Source: Bacteroidota bacterium (lineage in GTDB: Bacteria > Bacteroidota > Bacteroidia > UBA8524). From it: a DNA stretch of 14,277 bases. The translations under genes were made by a program, and so were the position numbers. Of this stretch, positions 1 through 7,559 are shown piece after piece (position 1 is the stretch's first letter; every line of letters begins with the position of its first letter). Under the pieces are notes generated by a model that saw only the letters and a list, made by a program, of their open reading frames with translations, did not search any database and had not been told where the DNA came from. The stretch is taken from NCBI GenBank assembly GCA_003531115.1, contig DQHT01000108.1:4539-18815 (forward strand), in the 5' to 3' direction.

Positions 1-422
1 GTGCAGAATTTACCGCGAATGTGGATACTTATATTATTGGAAGAAAAACCTATGATTGGGTTGTGGCGAACATGAGGGCACTCCCACAAACAAAAAATAT
101 GGATTGTTATGTTCTGACCCGGAGCAAAACAGAAAAGAAAGACGGAGTTACCTTCTACAACGGCTCATTACCCGAATTGATCCGATCCATCAAAGCAAAG
201 CCCGGAAAAAATATTTATTGCGATGGAGGCGCTGAGATCGTTAAACTTTTTATGGAACATGATCTGATTGATACCTACATCATTTCCATCATTCCTGTTA
301 TTCTGGGAGATGGAAAACGCCTTTTTCGAGGGGGCATCCAAGGTTTCAGCTTGAGTGCCGAACCGCCAAAATATTTTGAATCAGGCTTGGTTCAGTTAAG
401 GTACGAGAGGAAAAAAGAGTAA
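1..422 (+). CDS. RibD C-terminal/DHFR-like reductase, 5'-truncated by the window edge
   Basis: This is the 3' end of a protein of the dihydrofolate reductase-like superfamily (RibD C-terminal domain type, as in the YyaP/YwjB-like proteins), probably a cytoplasmic NAD(P)H-dependent reductase of unknown substrate. The reading frame starts at base 3 and is open to the window edge, giving 139 visible residues. A GTG at 21 is in frame, but it sits inside the conserved stretch AEFTANVDTYIIGRKTYDW, so it is not taken as the start; roughly the first 40 residues probably lie outside. Visible family marks are GRKTYD near the visible N-terminus, the glycine pair in IYCDGG in the nucleotide-binding region, and LIDTYIISIIPVILGDGKRLF near the C-terminus. 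The family includes the riboflavin-pathway reductase domain, but a stand-alone protein of this size is usually not RibD itself. It converges with the acetyltransferase gene, with 18 bp between the stop codons. Family call is firm; substrate is unknown. Confidence 0.88.
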   Translation, partial: AEFTANVDTYIIGRKTYDWVVANMRALPQTKNMDCYVLTRSKTEKKDGVTFYNGSLPELIRSIKAKPGKNIYCDGGAEIVKLFMEHDLIDTYIISIIPVILGDGKRLFRGGIQGFSLSAEPPKYFESGLVQLRYERKKE

Positions 423-433
423 TCATAAGAGAG

Positions 434-450
434 CTATGGTCTATGGTCTA
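434..450. repeat. short tandem heptamer CTATGGT at a convergent gene junction
   Basis: The heptamer CTATGGT occurs twice in tandem (434-440 and 441-447), followed by a third partial copy, CTA. The TAG stop codon of the acetyltransferase, read on the minus strand, lies in the second copy at 441-443, and its last two codons lie in the rest of the repeat. Slippage here would change the acetyltransferase C-terminus. No stem-loop typical of an intrinsic terminator is obvious in the 18 bp between the two convergent stops. Confidence 0.55.
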
Positions 451-956
451 CCCCCAACGTATAGATGCAGCACCTCCGGATCATTCGGGATCTCAATAGG
501 CGACTGAAACTTCATCCCCAATTTTTCCAGCAGCCGGATAGACGGAACATTTGATGGAATAACCATGCCTGAGATCTTATCGACGCCCCAGTTGCTCCGG
601 GCAAAAGTGAGCAAAGTCTCAGCGGCCTCGTAGGCGTAACCCTTATTGTAGTAGGCCGGAAGCAGGGAAAACCCGATATCAGGAATTTCCATATACTCCC
701 TCACATAAATGCCACAGGTTCCGATGGCAGTACCTGTTTCTCTGATCTCTATTATAAAATTGCCTCCAATTCCAGGTTTATAGTCATGAAATTTAGTTTC
801 GATACACTTCCGTGCATCCTCCAAAGTATGGATATTCCGGTCGCCAATATTTTTGATCCAGTCGGGACTGTTCATTAATTCAAAAATAAAGGCAGCATCG
901 TCTGCCGCGGCAAGGCGAATGTTGAGGCGGGAGGTGGAAAGGAGGACTTGAGGCAT
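441..956 (-). CDS. GNAT family N-acetyltransferase (RimJ/RimL-like)
   Basis: This is a predicted cytoplasmic acetyl-CoA-dependent N-acetyltransferase of the GNAT superfamily, closest in layout to the RimJ/RimL-type domain (Acetyltransf_3). The chosen ATG gives 171 residues, a normal single-domain length. The N-terminus has the typical ST-SRLNIRLAAADDAAFIFEL opening. Beta-strand 4 and the acetyl-CoA pyrophosphate loop are seen as IGFSLLPAYYNKGYAYEA (residues 94-111; the K-G-Y-A turn fits the Q/RxxGxG/A motif). Motif B follows as SNVPSIRLLEKLGM (135-148), with the conserved Asn and Ser. An in-frame TTG five codons upstream (969-971) could extend it, but the family alignment favours the ATG at 954-956. 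It lies 48 bp downstream of the type B T9SS protein on the same strand, so co-transcription is possible. The acceptor may be a protein N-terminus, an antibiotic or a small molecule; the sequence does not decide. Confidence 0.88.
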   Translation of the reverse strand: MPQVLLSTSRLNIRLAAADDAAFIFELMNSPDWIKNIGDRNIHTLEDARKCIETKFHDYKPGIGGNFIIEIRETGTAIGTCGIYVREYMEIPDIGFSLLPAYYNKGYAYEAAETLLTFARSNWGVDKISGMVIPSNVPSIRLLEKLGMKFQSPIEIPNDPEVLHLYVGGRP

Positions 957-1004
957 ATTCGAAAATTTCAAAGTTAATAGGATTGGGTTTAAGGATTTTT
1001 ATCG

Positions 1005-1286
1005 TCATCGGATAACGGTAATATTCCCATTATACGAATACAAACGACCATCTAAACTGAGGACCCGTAAGATATAAAAATAGACATCTTGTTCAACAGA
1101 TACACCACGAAAGGTGCCATCCCAGGAATTAGTTGGTGTATCGGATTCAAAAATTTGCTGACCCCAGCGGTTATATATCGTCACATTAAATTCACGGTAA
1201 TGATCGATATAGATATAAAATCCTTCATTTAATTGGTCTGAATTCGGGCTAAATACGTTGGGTATAAAAATATCGAGAGGTTCATA
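1005..1286 (-). other. T9SS type B sorting domain (gliding motility-associated C-terminal domain)
   Basis: These are residues 777-869 of the protein encoded at 1005-3614. Diagnostic elements are FIPNVFSPNSDQLNEGF at residues 783-799, the IYNRWGQQIFES strand pair, the WDGTFRG turn (residues 831-837) and a YFY-LRV strand before the C-terminus. In the known family this domain directs cargo through the T9SS outer-membrane translocon. It differs from the shorter type A tail on the giant protein at 7560-14277. Confidence 0.92.
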
Positions 1287-3614
1287 CCGGCAACCGCGTA
1301 TCCAGGCAGAATCTGTTACATTCCCACATTCATTTTTAACCCTTAACCAAACTAGTCCGGTGTCTTTGATTTGTGCCTGATAGGTTCTGTTTCCGGTACT
1401 CCACAAGTATTCGGGGTAGTTTTCAGGTGCCTCCAAAAGGAGGTAGTCTGTTTCACATAAAACAGAGTCATCCAAAACAAAGATGGGTGGTTCTGAATAC
1501 GCAATAAAAATTGAATCATGTTCCGAACAACCGTGATCATCTTTTACTTCTACCGAATAATTTCCTGCAGATTCAACCAGCAATTCAGACAGGGTACTTC
1601 CATCCGACCAGGAATAGGCGGCATGCGACCCTCCTTCCAGCAATAGGGTATTTGTCCCGCATAAGAGGGTATCACCACCCAAATTCACAAGTATTGGAGG
1701 GTATTTACCAATCGAAAGTGTGTCGGCATGGAAACAACCGAAGCCATCCTGTAAAAGGACCCAATAAAGTCCGGTATCGCTGGCCACAAATTCCGGTAAA
1801 CTGTCAGCCAAAACCCCGTTCCATTGGTAGCGGTAATCCGGGAGTGCAGGTACTCCCGTTTTTAACACCTGCGAAATGGCCTCGTTAAAACAATACAGAC
1901 TGTCATTTCCGAGGTTGAGTTCAAGATCGGGATAATAGTCGAGTGCAATAGAGTCAAGAACCATACAACCCAAAGTATCCATAGCCTCCAGGATGACCAT
2001 GGACTTTTCATTAACGATAAGAAAGCTATCTTCAGATTGAACAGGTTCCAGCCAATTGTACCATAATAAGGGTCGGGTTGTAAGGATAGTATCCGAAAAT
2101 GAACCGCAGAACAGATGTGCGGTGCTATCAAATAACGGACTGCTGTTCGGAGTATTTATCTTGATATTCAAAGTATTCGAGCGCACCCGACACCCTCTTT
2201 GATTCACCACATCCAGAGCATAAGACCCATCTGAGATGGCCGGAAATACAAGAGTGCTGTCCATACTAAAGGGCTTATCATTCTTGCGCCACTGCACCCA
2301 ACTGTACTGGGTGCTGTCGCGGAAAATTAATGCCGTATCTGATTCGCAGTAGGGCCGCATACTGTCATAGGTAATTACCGGAACAGTTCCGTCATCGATC
2401 AATACCTGCATTTCAATAGATAGCTTATTGCATCCTGTTTCTTCATTCACAACGGCTACCCGGTAAGTGCCGGAATCGCTGGCCCAATAGATGGACTGTG
2501 TGGCATAGGGAATACTTAACCCGTTTTTGTACCATTGAAAAGCATAAGAGCTATGAAAAGGCGTTTCAAGCAATACCGAATCCCGGGTGCAGATTTTCTG
2601 TGGACCGGGCTCTCTCGGGCCGGTACCACAGATCAGGGGCACATAGACACTTTTTTCGACACAAAAAGTTTGGTGGTAAATGGGAGGAGTAGGGAAATAA
2701 TATTTGTACGCGTTTGAATTTTCTATGCGGATAATATGATCGTAGTTTAACTCAGAAACTTTATACACCGAATCGTTCCTGCGCACGAATCTTTGTATAC
2801 GAAGATTGAGTGTACTCACCTCATTTTGACCGGTAGCAGTGAATTCCAGCAGGCCGCATTCGTTATCTATATGGAAACCCAGAGGCAAACTCAGGTTATT
2901 ATTCGGATATCCGGAGAAACGCAAGGGACGAGAATGACTGAAAGAACCCAGGTAGTTTTTGTCCACACCATTCCAGGTTTTAGGAAGGATCAGGTCAATA
3001 TAAACGGAATCATCTTCCGGTTCGTCAACGGTAATGCCATAATTGTATTTGATCGGAATAGTATAGGGCATCACATCCGGAAAATTTCGCGTAATCCGCG
3101 GGCTATTGGGTTGGGCTATAGTGCAATAATTGAGGTAGGCATAAATATAGATGGGAACACTTTCATGACCGGTAGTGATTAATCCCCCCCTCTCGGGCAG
3201 AGGAAGCTTCGCGCTATCTCCCTGCCAGAAAAAGGTCATCTCACAGGCATTAAAAAAGGACAAGGGAAAGATTTTTTTATACTCAAATATCGCTGTACTA
3301 AAGAGCAATTTGCCTCCAAAACACCGGGACATGGAGTCCGGACAAACAGCATTGTTCGCATAGCTGTTGCAATATTCCAGAGAATCTTTCAGGGTATCCT
3401 GCCCCCGGGCGATATGCAGCAATTGTGCTTCATAGTATTGATCGATATGTGTAACAATTGAATTACAGGAAAGCGTAATGGTGAGCATGATCTCCAGTGA
3501 ATCCGGATGCACAAAACGATATTCCAGTTTCCCGCTATAAACATTATGGCTCGCATGGGTCATTAATGGATACACTAAGAGCAGAAAAAAGAAAAAACCG
3601 GATATTCCCTTCAT
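1005..3614 (-). CDS. Secreted multi-Ig protein with gliding-motility-associated (T9SS type B) C-terminal domain
   Basis: This is a predicted surface-anchored or released protein of 869 residues exported by Sec and then T9SS. Residues 1-21 form a signal peptide: MKG, a Phe/Leu-rich core, then likely cleavage after THA. Mature residues 22 to about 335 begin SHNVYSGKLEYRF and continue to LTITLSCNS. This resembles the SHvvGGxxtY...YRDC opening of many Bacteroidota proteins with this tail. Residues about 339-776 hold six Ig/PKD-like modules of about 70 residues, most with a Cys near the start and a GC near the end (for example CGTNTLLLEGG...WSDGST...DDHGC). Residues 777-869 are the type B (CHU_C) domain: FIPNVFSPNSDQLNEGF, then VTIYNRWGQQIFES, WDGTFRG and a closing strand pattern. 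The start at 3612-3614 is fixed by the signal peptide. No enzyme motif is visible, so adhesin or matrix roles are guesses. No PorP/SprF-like partner, often found beside type B cargo, is in the window. Confidence 0.9.
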   Translation of the reverse strand: MKGISGFFFFLLLVYPLMTHASHNVYSGKLEYRFVHPDSLEIMLTITLSCNSIVTHIDQYYEAQLLHIARGQDTLKDSLEYCNSYANNAVCPDSMSRCFGGKLLFSTAIFEYKKIFPLSFFNACEMTFFWQGDSAKLPLPERGGLITTGHESVPIYIYAYLNYCTIAQPNSPRITRNFPDVMPYTIPIKYNYGITVDEPEDDSVYIDLILPKTWNGVDKNYLGSFSHSRPLRFSGYPNNNLSLPLGFHIDNECGLLEFTATGQNEVSTLNLRIQRFVRRNDSVYKVSELNYDHIIRIENSNAYKYYFPTPPIYHQTFCVEKSVYVPLICGTGPREPGPQKICTRDSVLLETPFHSSYAFQWYKNGLSIPYATQSIYWASDSGTYRVAVVNEETGCNKLSIEMQVLIDDGTVPVITYDSMRPYCESDTALIFRDSTQYSWVQWRKNDKPFSMDSTLVFPAISDGSYALDVVNQRGCRVRSNTLNIKINTPNSSPLFDSTAHLFCGSFSDTILTTRPLLWYNWLEPVQSEDSFLIVNEKSMVILEAMDTLGCMVLDSIALDYYPDLELNLGNDSLYCFNEAISQVLKTGVPALPDYRYQWNGVLADSLPEFVASDTGLYWVLLQDGFGCFHADTLSIGKYPPILVNLGGDTLLCGTNTLLLEGGSHAAYSWSDGSTLSELLVESAGNYSVEVKDDHGCSEHDSIFIAYSEPPIFVLDDSVLCETDYLLLEAPENYPEYLWSTGNRTYQAQIKDTGLVWLRVKNECGNVTDSAWIRGCRYEPLDIFIPNVFSPNSDQLNEGFYIYIDHYREFNVTIYNRWGQQIFESDTPTNSWDGTFRGVSVEQDVYFYILRVLSLDGRLYSYNGNITVIR

Positions 3615-3658
3615 GGAAGTTTGGAATTACTGATTACATGACCCACTAAAGGAGTTAA

Positions 3659-3715
3659 ATGTTGTTCCAGAAGATACCTATTATCAGGTATTTTTCAGCA
3701 AACTCCTGTCAATAA
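3659..3715 (+). CDS. Possible 18-codon leader ORF upstream of the WD40-caspase gene
   Basis: A short ORF, ATG at 3659 to TAA at 3713-3715, encodes MLFQKIPIIRYFSANSCQ preceded by M-L (reading M-L-F-Q-K onward, 18 codons before the stop). It is preceded by AAAGGAG (3648-3654) only four bases before the ATG. That is the only strong Shine-Dalgarno-like sequence next to a start in this window, and it stands out because the large genes lack one. The ORF ends 34 bp before the WD40-caspase ATG, in a different frame, and it spans the hairpin at 3671-3694. It could be a regulatory leader peptide or simply chance; there is no homology or coding-bias evidence for it. Confidence 0.2.
   Translation: MLFQKIPIIRYFSANSCQ
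3671..3694. repeat. Inverted repeat/hairpin in the divergent spacer
   Basis: The perfect arms ATACCT (3674-3679) and AGGTAT (3686-3691) flank the six-base loop ATTATC. The stem extends by three more pairs if one G-U pair is allowed (AAG at 3671-3673 against TTT at 3692-3694). On the plus strand the right arm runs into five Ts (3691-3695), which gives a weak terminator-like look. Both neighbouring genes are transcribed away from this point, so an operator or leader-RNA structure is more likely than an ordinary gene-end terminator. The stem is AT-rich and short. Confidence 0.4.
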
Positions 3716-3749
3716 TCAGAGATTGCCCTAACTTGGTACTCCTGTTCCT

Positions 3750-6700
3750 ATGCCTTTTCGAAATTGTCTCCTTCTGGTTATTGCTTTTTTCCTTATCGGA
3801 AATGGTGCTTTTGCTCAAACAGCCCGTTTGGCATTACCCATCGCCCATACCGGAGAAGTGAATTCGGTATGCTATAGCCGGGAGGGCAAATACCTGCTCA
3901 CCGCCAGTGCAGACGGTACGGTGAAGATCTTCCTGGCAGAAAACGGCAATGAATTGGTGAGTTTTACGGAAATGAACGCCCCGATCACCATGGCGGTGTT
4001 TAGTCCTGATGCCAGGCAAGTGCTTGTTTGTTATTTGGGAAATGCACTGATTCTTGATGTACAAAGCGGAAAACGGCTGCATACCCTTTCCGGACATACG
4101 GCAAACATCAACCACGTTTCGTTCAGCGACGACGGACTATATTGCCTGACGGCCTGCGATGATAAGGTAGTACGGGTCTTTGATCCCAAAACCGGGGTAT
4201 TGATCCATGCCCTCGACGATCATCGGGAAGCTGTTAAATATGCTGAGTTTAGTCCCAATGGAAAATTATTGGTTACGGCCGCTTGGGACCGAACTGCCCT
4301 GCTTTACGACCTGAGCAAAGGCAAAATACTCCACGTTTTGGAAGGGCATCAGGGCAATTTGAATACCGCCCATTTTAGCAGCGATGGAAGCAAAGTCATT
4401 ACATCTTCCTGGGATTATACGACAAAACTTTTTGACGCGAATAACGGCTCCCTCCTCTTGAGCTTCGAAGGACATGGAAAGACCGTTCAGGATGCCCTGC
4501 TCACGCCGGATGGAAAGCTGCTTGTGAGTACCTGTATGGATGGAAGTACACGAATTTTTGATGCACAAAATGGCAGGCTTTTACAATCTTTTATTCATAG
4601 CGGGATTGGCTCATGCATTCGGCTTTCTGCTAATGGCAACTATGTACTCAGTGGGGATAAAAACGGGGAATGTTTGCTTATTGACCTGCCTGCACTTCAG
4701 CTTAAAAAACGGTGGCAGGCACACAGGGCGGGCATTAAATCCATCGCAGCCCATCCAGGCCGATCCTTGTTTTTCACAGCGTCAAACGACTATACCCTTC
4801 ATGCGTATGATAGTCTGGGCAGCCATATCCTATCCATCGAAGGACATACAGAACCCATTGCCGACTTTGAATTTAGTGCAGATGGAAAATGGATGGCGGC
4901 TATTTATCAGGATAGCATTTTGCGCGTTATTTCCGTGGAAAGCGGAAAGGAGCAGAGCAGATTTTTACCGGGAGGCATCATTCATAGTCTATCCTTTCAT
5001 CCTCATTCAACCCTGCTCGCTTTGGCAGGAAAAGAGGGGAAGCTGGAAGTATATGATATCCGCAATGGAAATAAGCTGCTGCAGGTAACTGTTTCTAAGG
5101 TTGCTGTACGCAAGGTTCAGTGGAACAACAACGGAGAACAGCTTTTAATAAGCGGTGATGAAGGCCTGGCTCAGGTAATTTCCTATCATACAGGAAAGGT
5201 TATCCATAACCTGCAGGGGCATCGTGGAGCGATACTCGACACCGATATCAGCAATCAGGGTTTATATGCGATCACTGCGGGTTATGACAGCACAGTTCGC
5301 ATGTTCGATCTGAACACCGGGAAGGTATTGTTTACCTATGATGGATTTCGCCGTAAGATCAGCCATGCCCGCTTCAGCTCAGAAGGTTTGTATTTCATTT
5401 ATTGCGAAGGAAGCACGCTGTACCTCCATGAAACGGCCACCGGCAAACTCTTGCATGTAATGAATGAACATGCCTGGTTTGTCCATGATGTAATATTTAG
5501 TCCTGACAGCCGTTACCTGCTTTCTGCCGGCGCCGATTACCAGGCCATCTTATACGATGTGAAAAGCGGGAAGCCGAAGTACAAAATGGATGGAAACGGG
5601 GCGCCGGTCTATTCGGTTTCATTTAATCTGACCGGATCGTACTTCGCTCTGGCCGGAGGAGATCAACTGGTGCGGGTTTTTGAGACGAACTCAGGAAAAG
5701 AAAAACATGTTTTGCAGGGGCATTTTGCTCCATTGCGCAAGGTGGCTTTTACTCCTGACGGGCAACGACTTTTATCAATAGGAAGAGGACATCAGGCAGT
5801 TTTATGGGATTTTTCTACCGGCAAACAAATGTATTCCCGCCTTCAATTGAAAGGCGATGACTGGCTGTTGTACGACAGTGACTTCCGGTACGACGGTAGC
5901 GCCGGGGCGCGAAATTCCCTGTATTTTGTTTGCGGACTTGAAACCATATCCCTGAAACAAACCAACGATGCCTTGTTTGTTCCCGGATTGGCAGAAAAAC
6001 AATATTCTCACCAGGAAATCACCTATCCCCGCCTGGCTGATCTGGAGTTATGCGGGACCCTTCCTGTCATTGTCCCGCAAAATAGGGGTGCAAATCCCTT
6101 TCAGTTCCAGATCACACCCCGGGAGGCTGAAATAGAAATGGTGGAAATTTATGTGAATGATCGCCTTACGAAAACCATCCCCAAAAGCAGTTTGAAAACG
6201 GTAAATGGACACGTTTTGCTTGATCTGGATGGAAGTGAAATTATACCGCTTTTTACTTCCGATAATCCCAATAAAGTAGAAGTGGTGGCGGTAACCAATA
6301 AAGGCGGAAAGGATATCAAAACCCGGGGTGTTATCGAATTGCCCAATCAGCAAGGTGCCGGTTCAGGCCTCAATCCCAATTTGTATGCGGTAATGATCGG
6401 CGTAAATACCTACCAGGATCCTGCTTTGAAACTTAGTTATCCGGTTAAAGACGCGCTTGCATTGGGAAAAGCTATTGAACTCAGTGCTGGCGAATTTTTG
6501 GGTCCGGAACATGTTTATATGTACCCCATTAACAGTGAGGTGAAACCGGGAACCGGCTATGCTACTCCTGAGCGCGATAATATTCGCCGGGCCTTGGAAG
6601 AGATCGGGCAATTGGCCCGACCTGAAGATGTGGTACTCATCTTTTTTGCCGGTCATGGTATGATGAACGGACTGGTTGAGCAAAAATTCACGCTGCTTAC

Positions 6701-7535
6701 TGCAGAGGCTACAAAGGACAAGATCGTTGGTATCAGCACCACAGACCTGCAAAGCTGGCTGAGCCCGGATGGTCCCCATAAAATGAAAGCCAACAAGATG
6801 ATCCTGATCTTTGATGCCTGCAACAGCGGACAGGCTTCCAAAGAGCTTTTTACGATGATGTCGTACAATGAAGACCGTACGAACAGGATCAGGCAGATCG
6901 AGGACCTGAAGGAGAAATCGGGCTTATTGATCATGGCTGCTTCGGCCCCGAACCAGAATGCTTATGAATTGCCGCAGTTTGAGCAGGGCCTGCTTACCTA
7001 TTGCCTGCTCAAGACCTTAAAGAACAACCCGGATATTCTGGATGATCAGGAATTTTTAAACGTTACCAAATGGTTTTTAGAGAGTGAAAGAGAGCTGCAA
7101 AAAGTGATGGAAAGTCTCGGGAAAAATCAGGATGCACAGCCTTTTGGCACCTCAAATCTGCGTATTGGTGTTGTAAACGATAGTATCCGGAGTACCATCC
7201 GTATTGCCGAGGAGAAACCTCAGGTCTATTGCACTCTAGCGGAAAATACCGAAACCTTTGGCGATGACCTGCAGCTCCAGCGTGAGATCAACCAGGCTCT
7301 CGAGGTGAGGGCACGAGGTATGGATGCGAAAATTTCCTATGTGTCGCGGCAAACCACTACAGCGCATTCTGTTAAATTAAAATACAGTGTCAAAAAGGGC
7401 AAGGTGAAATGCAAAGTCATCTTACTCAAAAACAACATGCCCTATTTCCAGGGGGATATTTCCGGGACAGAAGATGATGTAGTGCGCATCGCCGCCCAGA
7501 TCGTTCGTATGGTAGAGGCGAATGTGGTTCCTTAA
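3750..7535 (+). CDS. Exported WD40-repeat caspase-family (peptidase C14) protein
   Basis: This 1261-residue protein is predicted to be a cysteine endopeptidase of the caspase/metacaspase clan with WD40 propellers as the recognition or scaffold part. Residues 1-22 form a Sec signal peptide (MPFRN, hydrophobic core, AFA before Gln23) with no lipobox Cys. Residues about 30-700 hold some 16 WD40-like repeats of 41-42 residues, such as HVLEGHQGNLNTAHFSSDG. A GDDWLLYDSDFRYDGSAGAR segment follows (702 on), as seen before the caspase in related WD40-caspases, then a beta-rich Ig-like linker (about 775-870). The caspase domain starts at LYAVMIGVNTYQD (878) and carries the catalytic pair His969 (FFAGHG) and Cys1024 (DACNSG). 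Residues about 1160-1261 form a separate alpha/beta tail. An in-frame stop at 3729 makes ATG 3750 the first start. There is no T9SS tail, so a periplasmic location is inferred. Substrate and activation are unknown. Confidence 0.93.
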   Translation: MPFRNCLLLVIAFFLIGNGAFAQTARLALPIAHTGEVNSVCYSREGKYLLTASADGTVKIFLAENGNELVSFTEMNAPITMAVFSPDARQVLVCYLGNALILDVQSGKRLHTLSGHTANINHVSFSDDGLYCLTACDDKVVRVFDPKTGVLIHALDDHREAVKYAEFSPNGKLLVTAAWDRTALLYDLSKGKILHVLEGHQGNLNTAHFSSDGSKVITSSWDYTTKLFDANNGSLLLSFEGHGKTVQDALLTPDGKLLVSTCMDGSTRIFDAQNGRLLQSFIHSGIGSCIRLSANGNYVLSGDKNGECLLIDLPALQLKKRWQAHRAGIKSIAAHPGRSLFFTASNDYTLHAYDSLGSHILSIEGHTEPIADFEFSADGKWMAAIYQDSILRVISVESGKEQSRFLPGGIIHSLSFHPHSTLLALAGKEGKLEVYDIRNGNKLLQVTVSKVAVRKVQWNNNGEQLLISGDEGLAQVISYHTGKVIHNLQGHRGAILDTDISNQGLYAITAGYDSTVRMFDLNTGKVLFTYDGFRRKISHARFSSEGLYFIYCEGSTLYLHETATGKLLHVMNEHAWFVHDVIFSPDSRYLLSAGADYQAILYDVKSGKPKYKMDGNGAPVYSVSFNLTGSYFALAGGDQLVRVFETNSGKEKHVLQGHFAPLRKVAFTPDGQRLLSIGRGHQAVLWDFSTGKQMYSRLQLKGDDWLLYDSDFRYDGSAGARNSLYFVCGLETISLKQTNDALFVPGLAEKQYSHQEITYPRLADLELCGTLPVIVPQNRGANPFQFQITPREAEIEMVEIYVNDRLTKTIPKSSLKTVNGHVLLDLDGSEIIPLFTSDNPNKVEVVAVTNKGGKDIKTRGVIELPNQQGAGSGLNPNLYAVMIGVNTYQDPALKLSYPVKDALALGKAIELSAGEFLGPEHVYMYPINSEVKPGTGYATPERDNIRRALEEIGQLARPEDVVLIFFAGHGMMNGLVEQKFTLLTAEATKDKIVGISTTDLQSWLSPDGPHKMKANKMILIFDACNSGQASKELFTMMSYNEDRTNRIRQIEDLKEKSGLLIMAASAPNQNAYELPQFEQGLLTYCLLKTLKNNPDILDDQEFLNVTKWFLESERELQKVMESLGKNQDAQPFGTSNLRIGVVNDSIRSTIRIAEEKPQVYCTLAENTETFGDDLQLQREINQALEVRARGMDAKISYVSRQTTTAHSVKLKYSVKKGKVKCKVILLKNNMPYFQGDISGTEDDVVRIAAQIVRMVEANVVP
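6381..7076 (+). other. Caspase-like (C14) catalytic domain of the WD40 protein
   Basis: These are residues about 878-1109 of the 1261-residue protein. Beta-strand 1 is LYAVMIGVN, then SYPVKDALALGKAI, the PVxDA-type segment typical of bacterial C14 proteins. Strand 3 with the catalytic histidine is VVLIFFAGHG (His969, codon 6654-6656). Strand 4 with the nucleophile is MILIFDACNSG (Cys1024, codon 6819-6821). LLIMAASAPNQNAYE and the following G-LLTYCLLKTL helix complete the fold. Both catalytic residues are present, so it is not an obvious pseudoprotease. The basic-residue specificity usual for metacaspases would need structural modelling to assess. Confidence 0.9.
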
Positions 7536-7559
7536 ATTAAAGCTGCGAAAGTTCCTGGA

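Larger units (their letters stand above)
3615..3749. promoter_or_regulatory. Divergent intergenic region, presumed to hold both promoters
   Basis: This 135-bp spacer separates the type B T9SS gene (minus) from the WD40-caspase gene (plus), so both promoters should lie here or inside the flanking 5' ends. I searched for the Bacteroidota sigma-A pattern (TTTG near -33, TAnnTTTG near -7). Only one-mismatch -7 candidates appear on the plus strand, TATTTTTC at 3689-3696 and TAACTTGG at 3729-3736, and neither has a well-spaced -33 box. No good candidate was found on the minus strand. A hairpin and a short potential leader ORF lie inside and are listed separately. Confidence 0.4.

Noticed and set aside
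21..422. GTG at 21 as the start of the reductase-like gene
   Set aside because: The frame is open to base 3, and the residues around the GTG (AEFTANVDTYIIGRKTYD) form a conserved family block, so the GTG is internal and the gene is truncated by the window.
957..976. TTG start at 969-971 for the acetyltransferase, and TAACTTTG (969-976, minus strand) as its own sigma-A -7 box
   Set aside because: The ATG at 954-956 fits the GNAT family start. The -7-like octamer is exact for TAnnTTTG, but no -33 box lies at the right distance and the leader would be only a few bases, so it may be chance.
4540..5088. 182-codon plus-strand ORF inside the WD40-caspase gene
   Set aside because: It overlaps the WD40 repeats in another frame, has no recognisable domain, and the long frame is a by-product of the repetitive coding sequence.
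6363..6779. 138-codon minus-strand ORF antisense to the caspase domain
   Set aside because: It lies opposite the conserved catalytic region and has no domain or start context of its own.
7536..7559. Bidirectional terminator between the caspase gene and the giant gene
   Set aside because: The 24-bp spacer contains no GC-rich stem and no T-run on either strand; termination must rely on something else or on overlap of transcripts.
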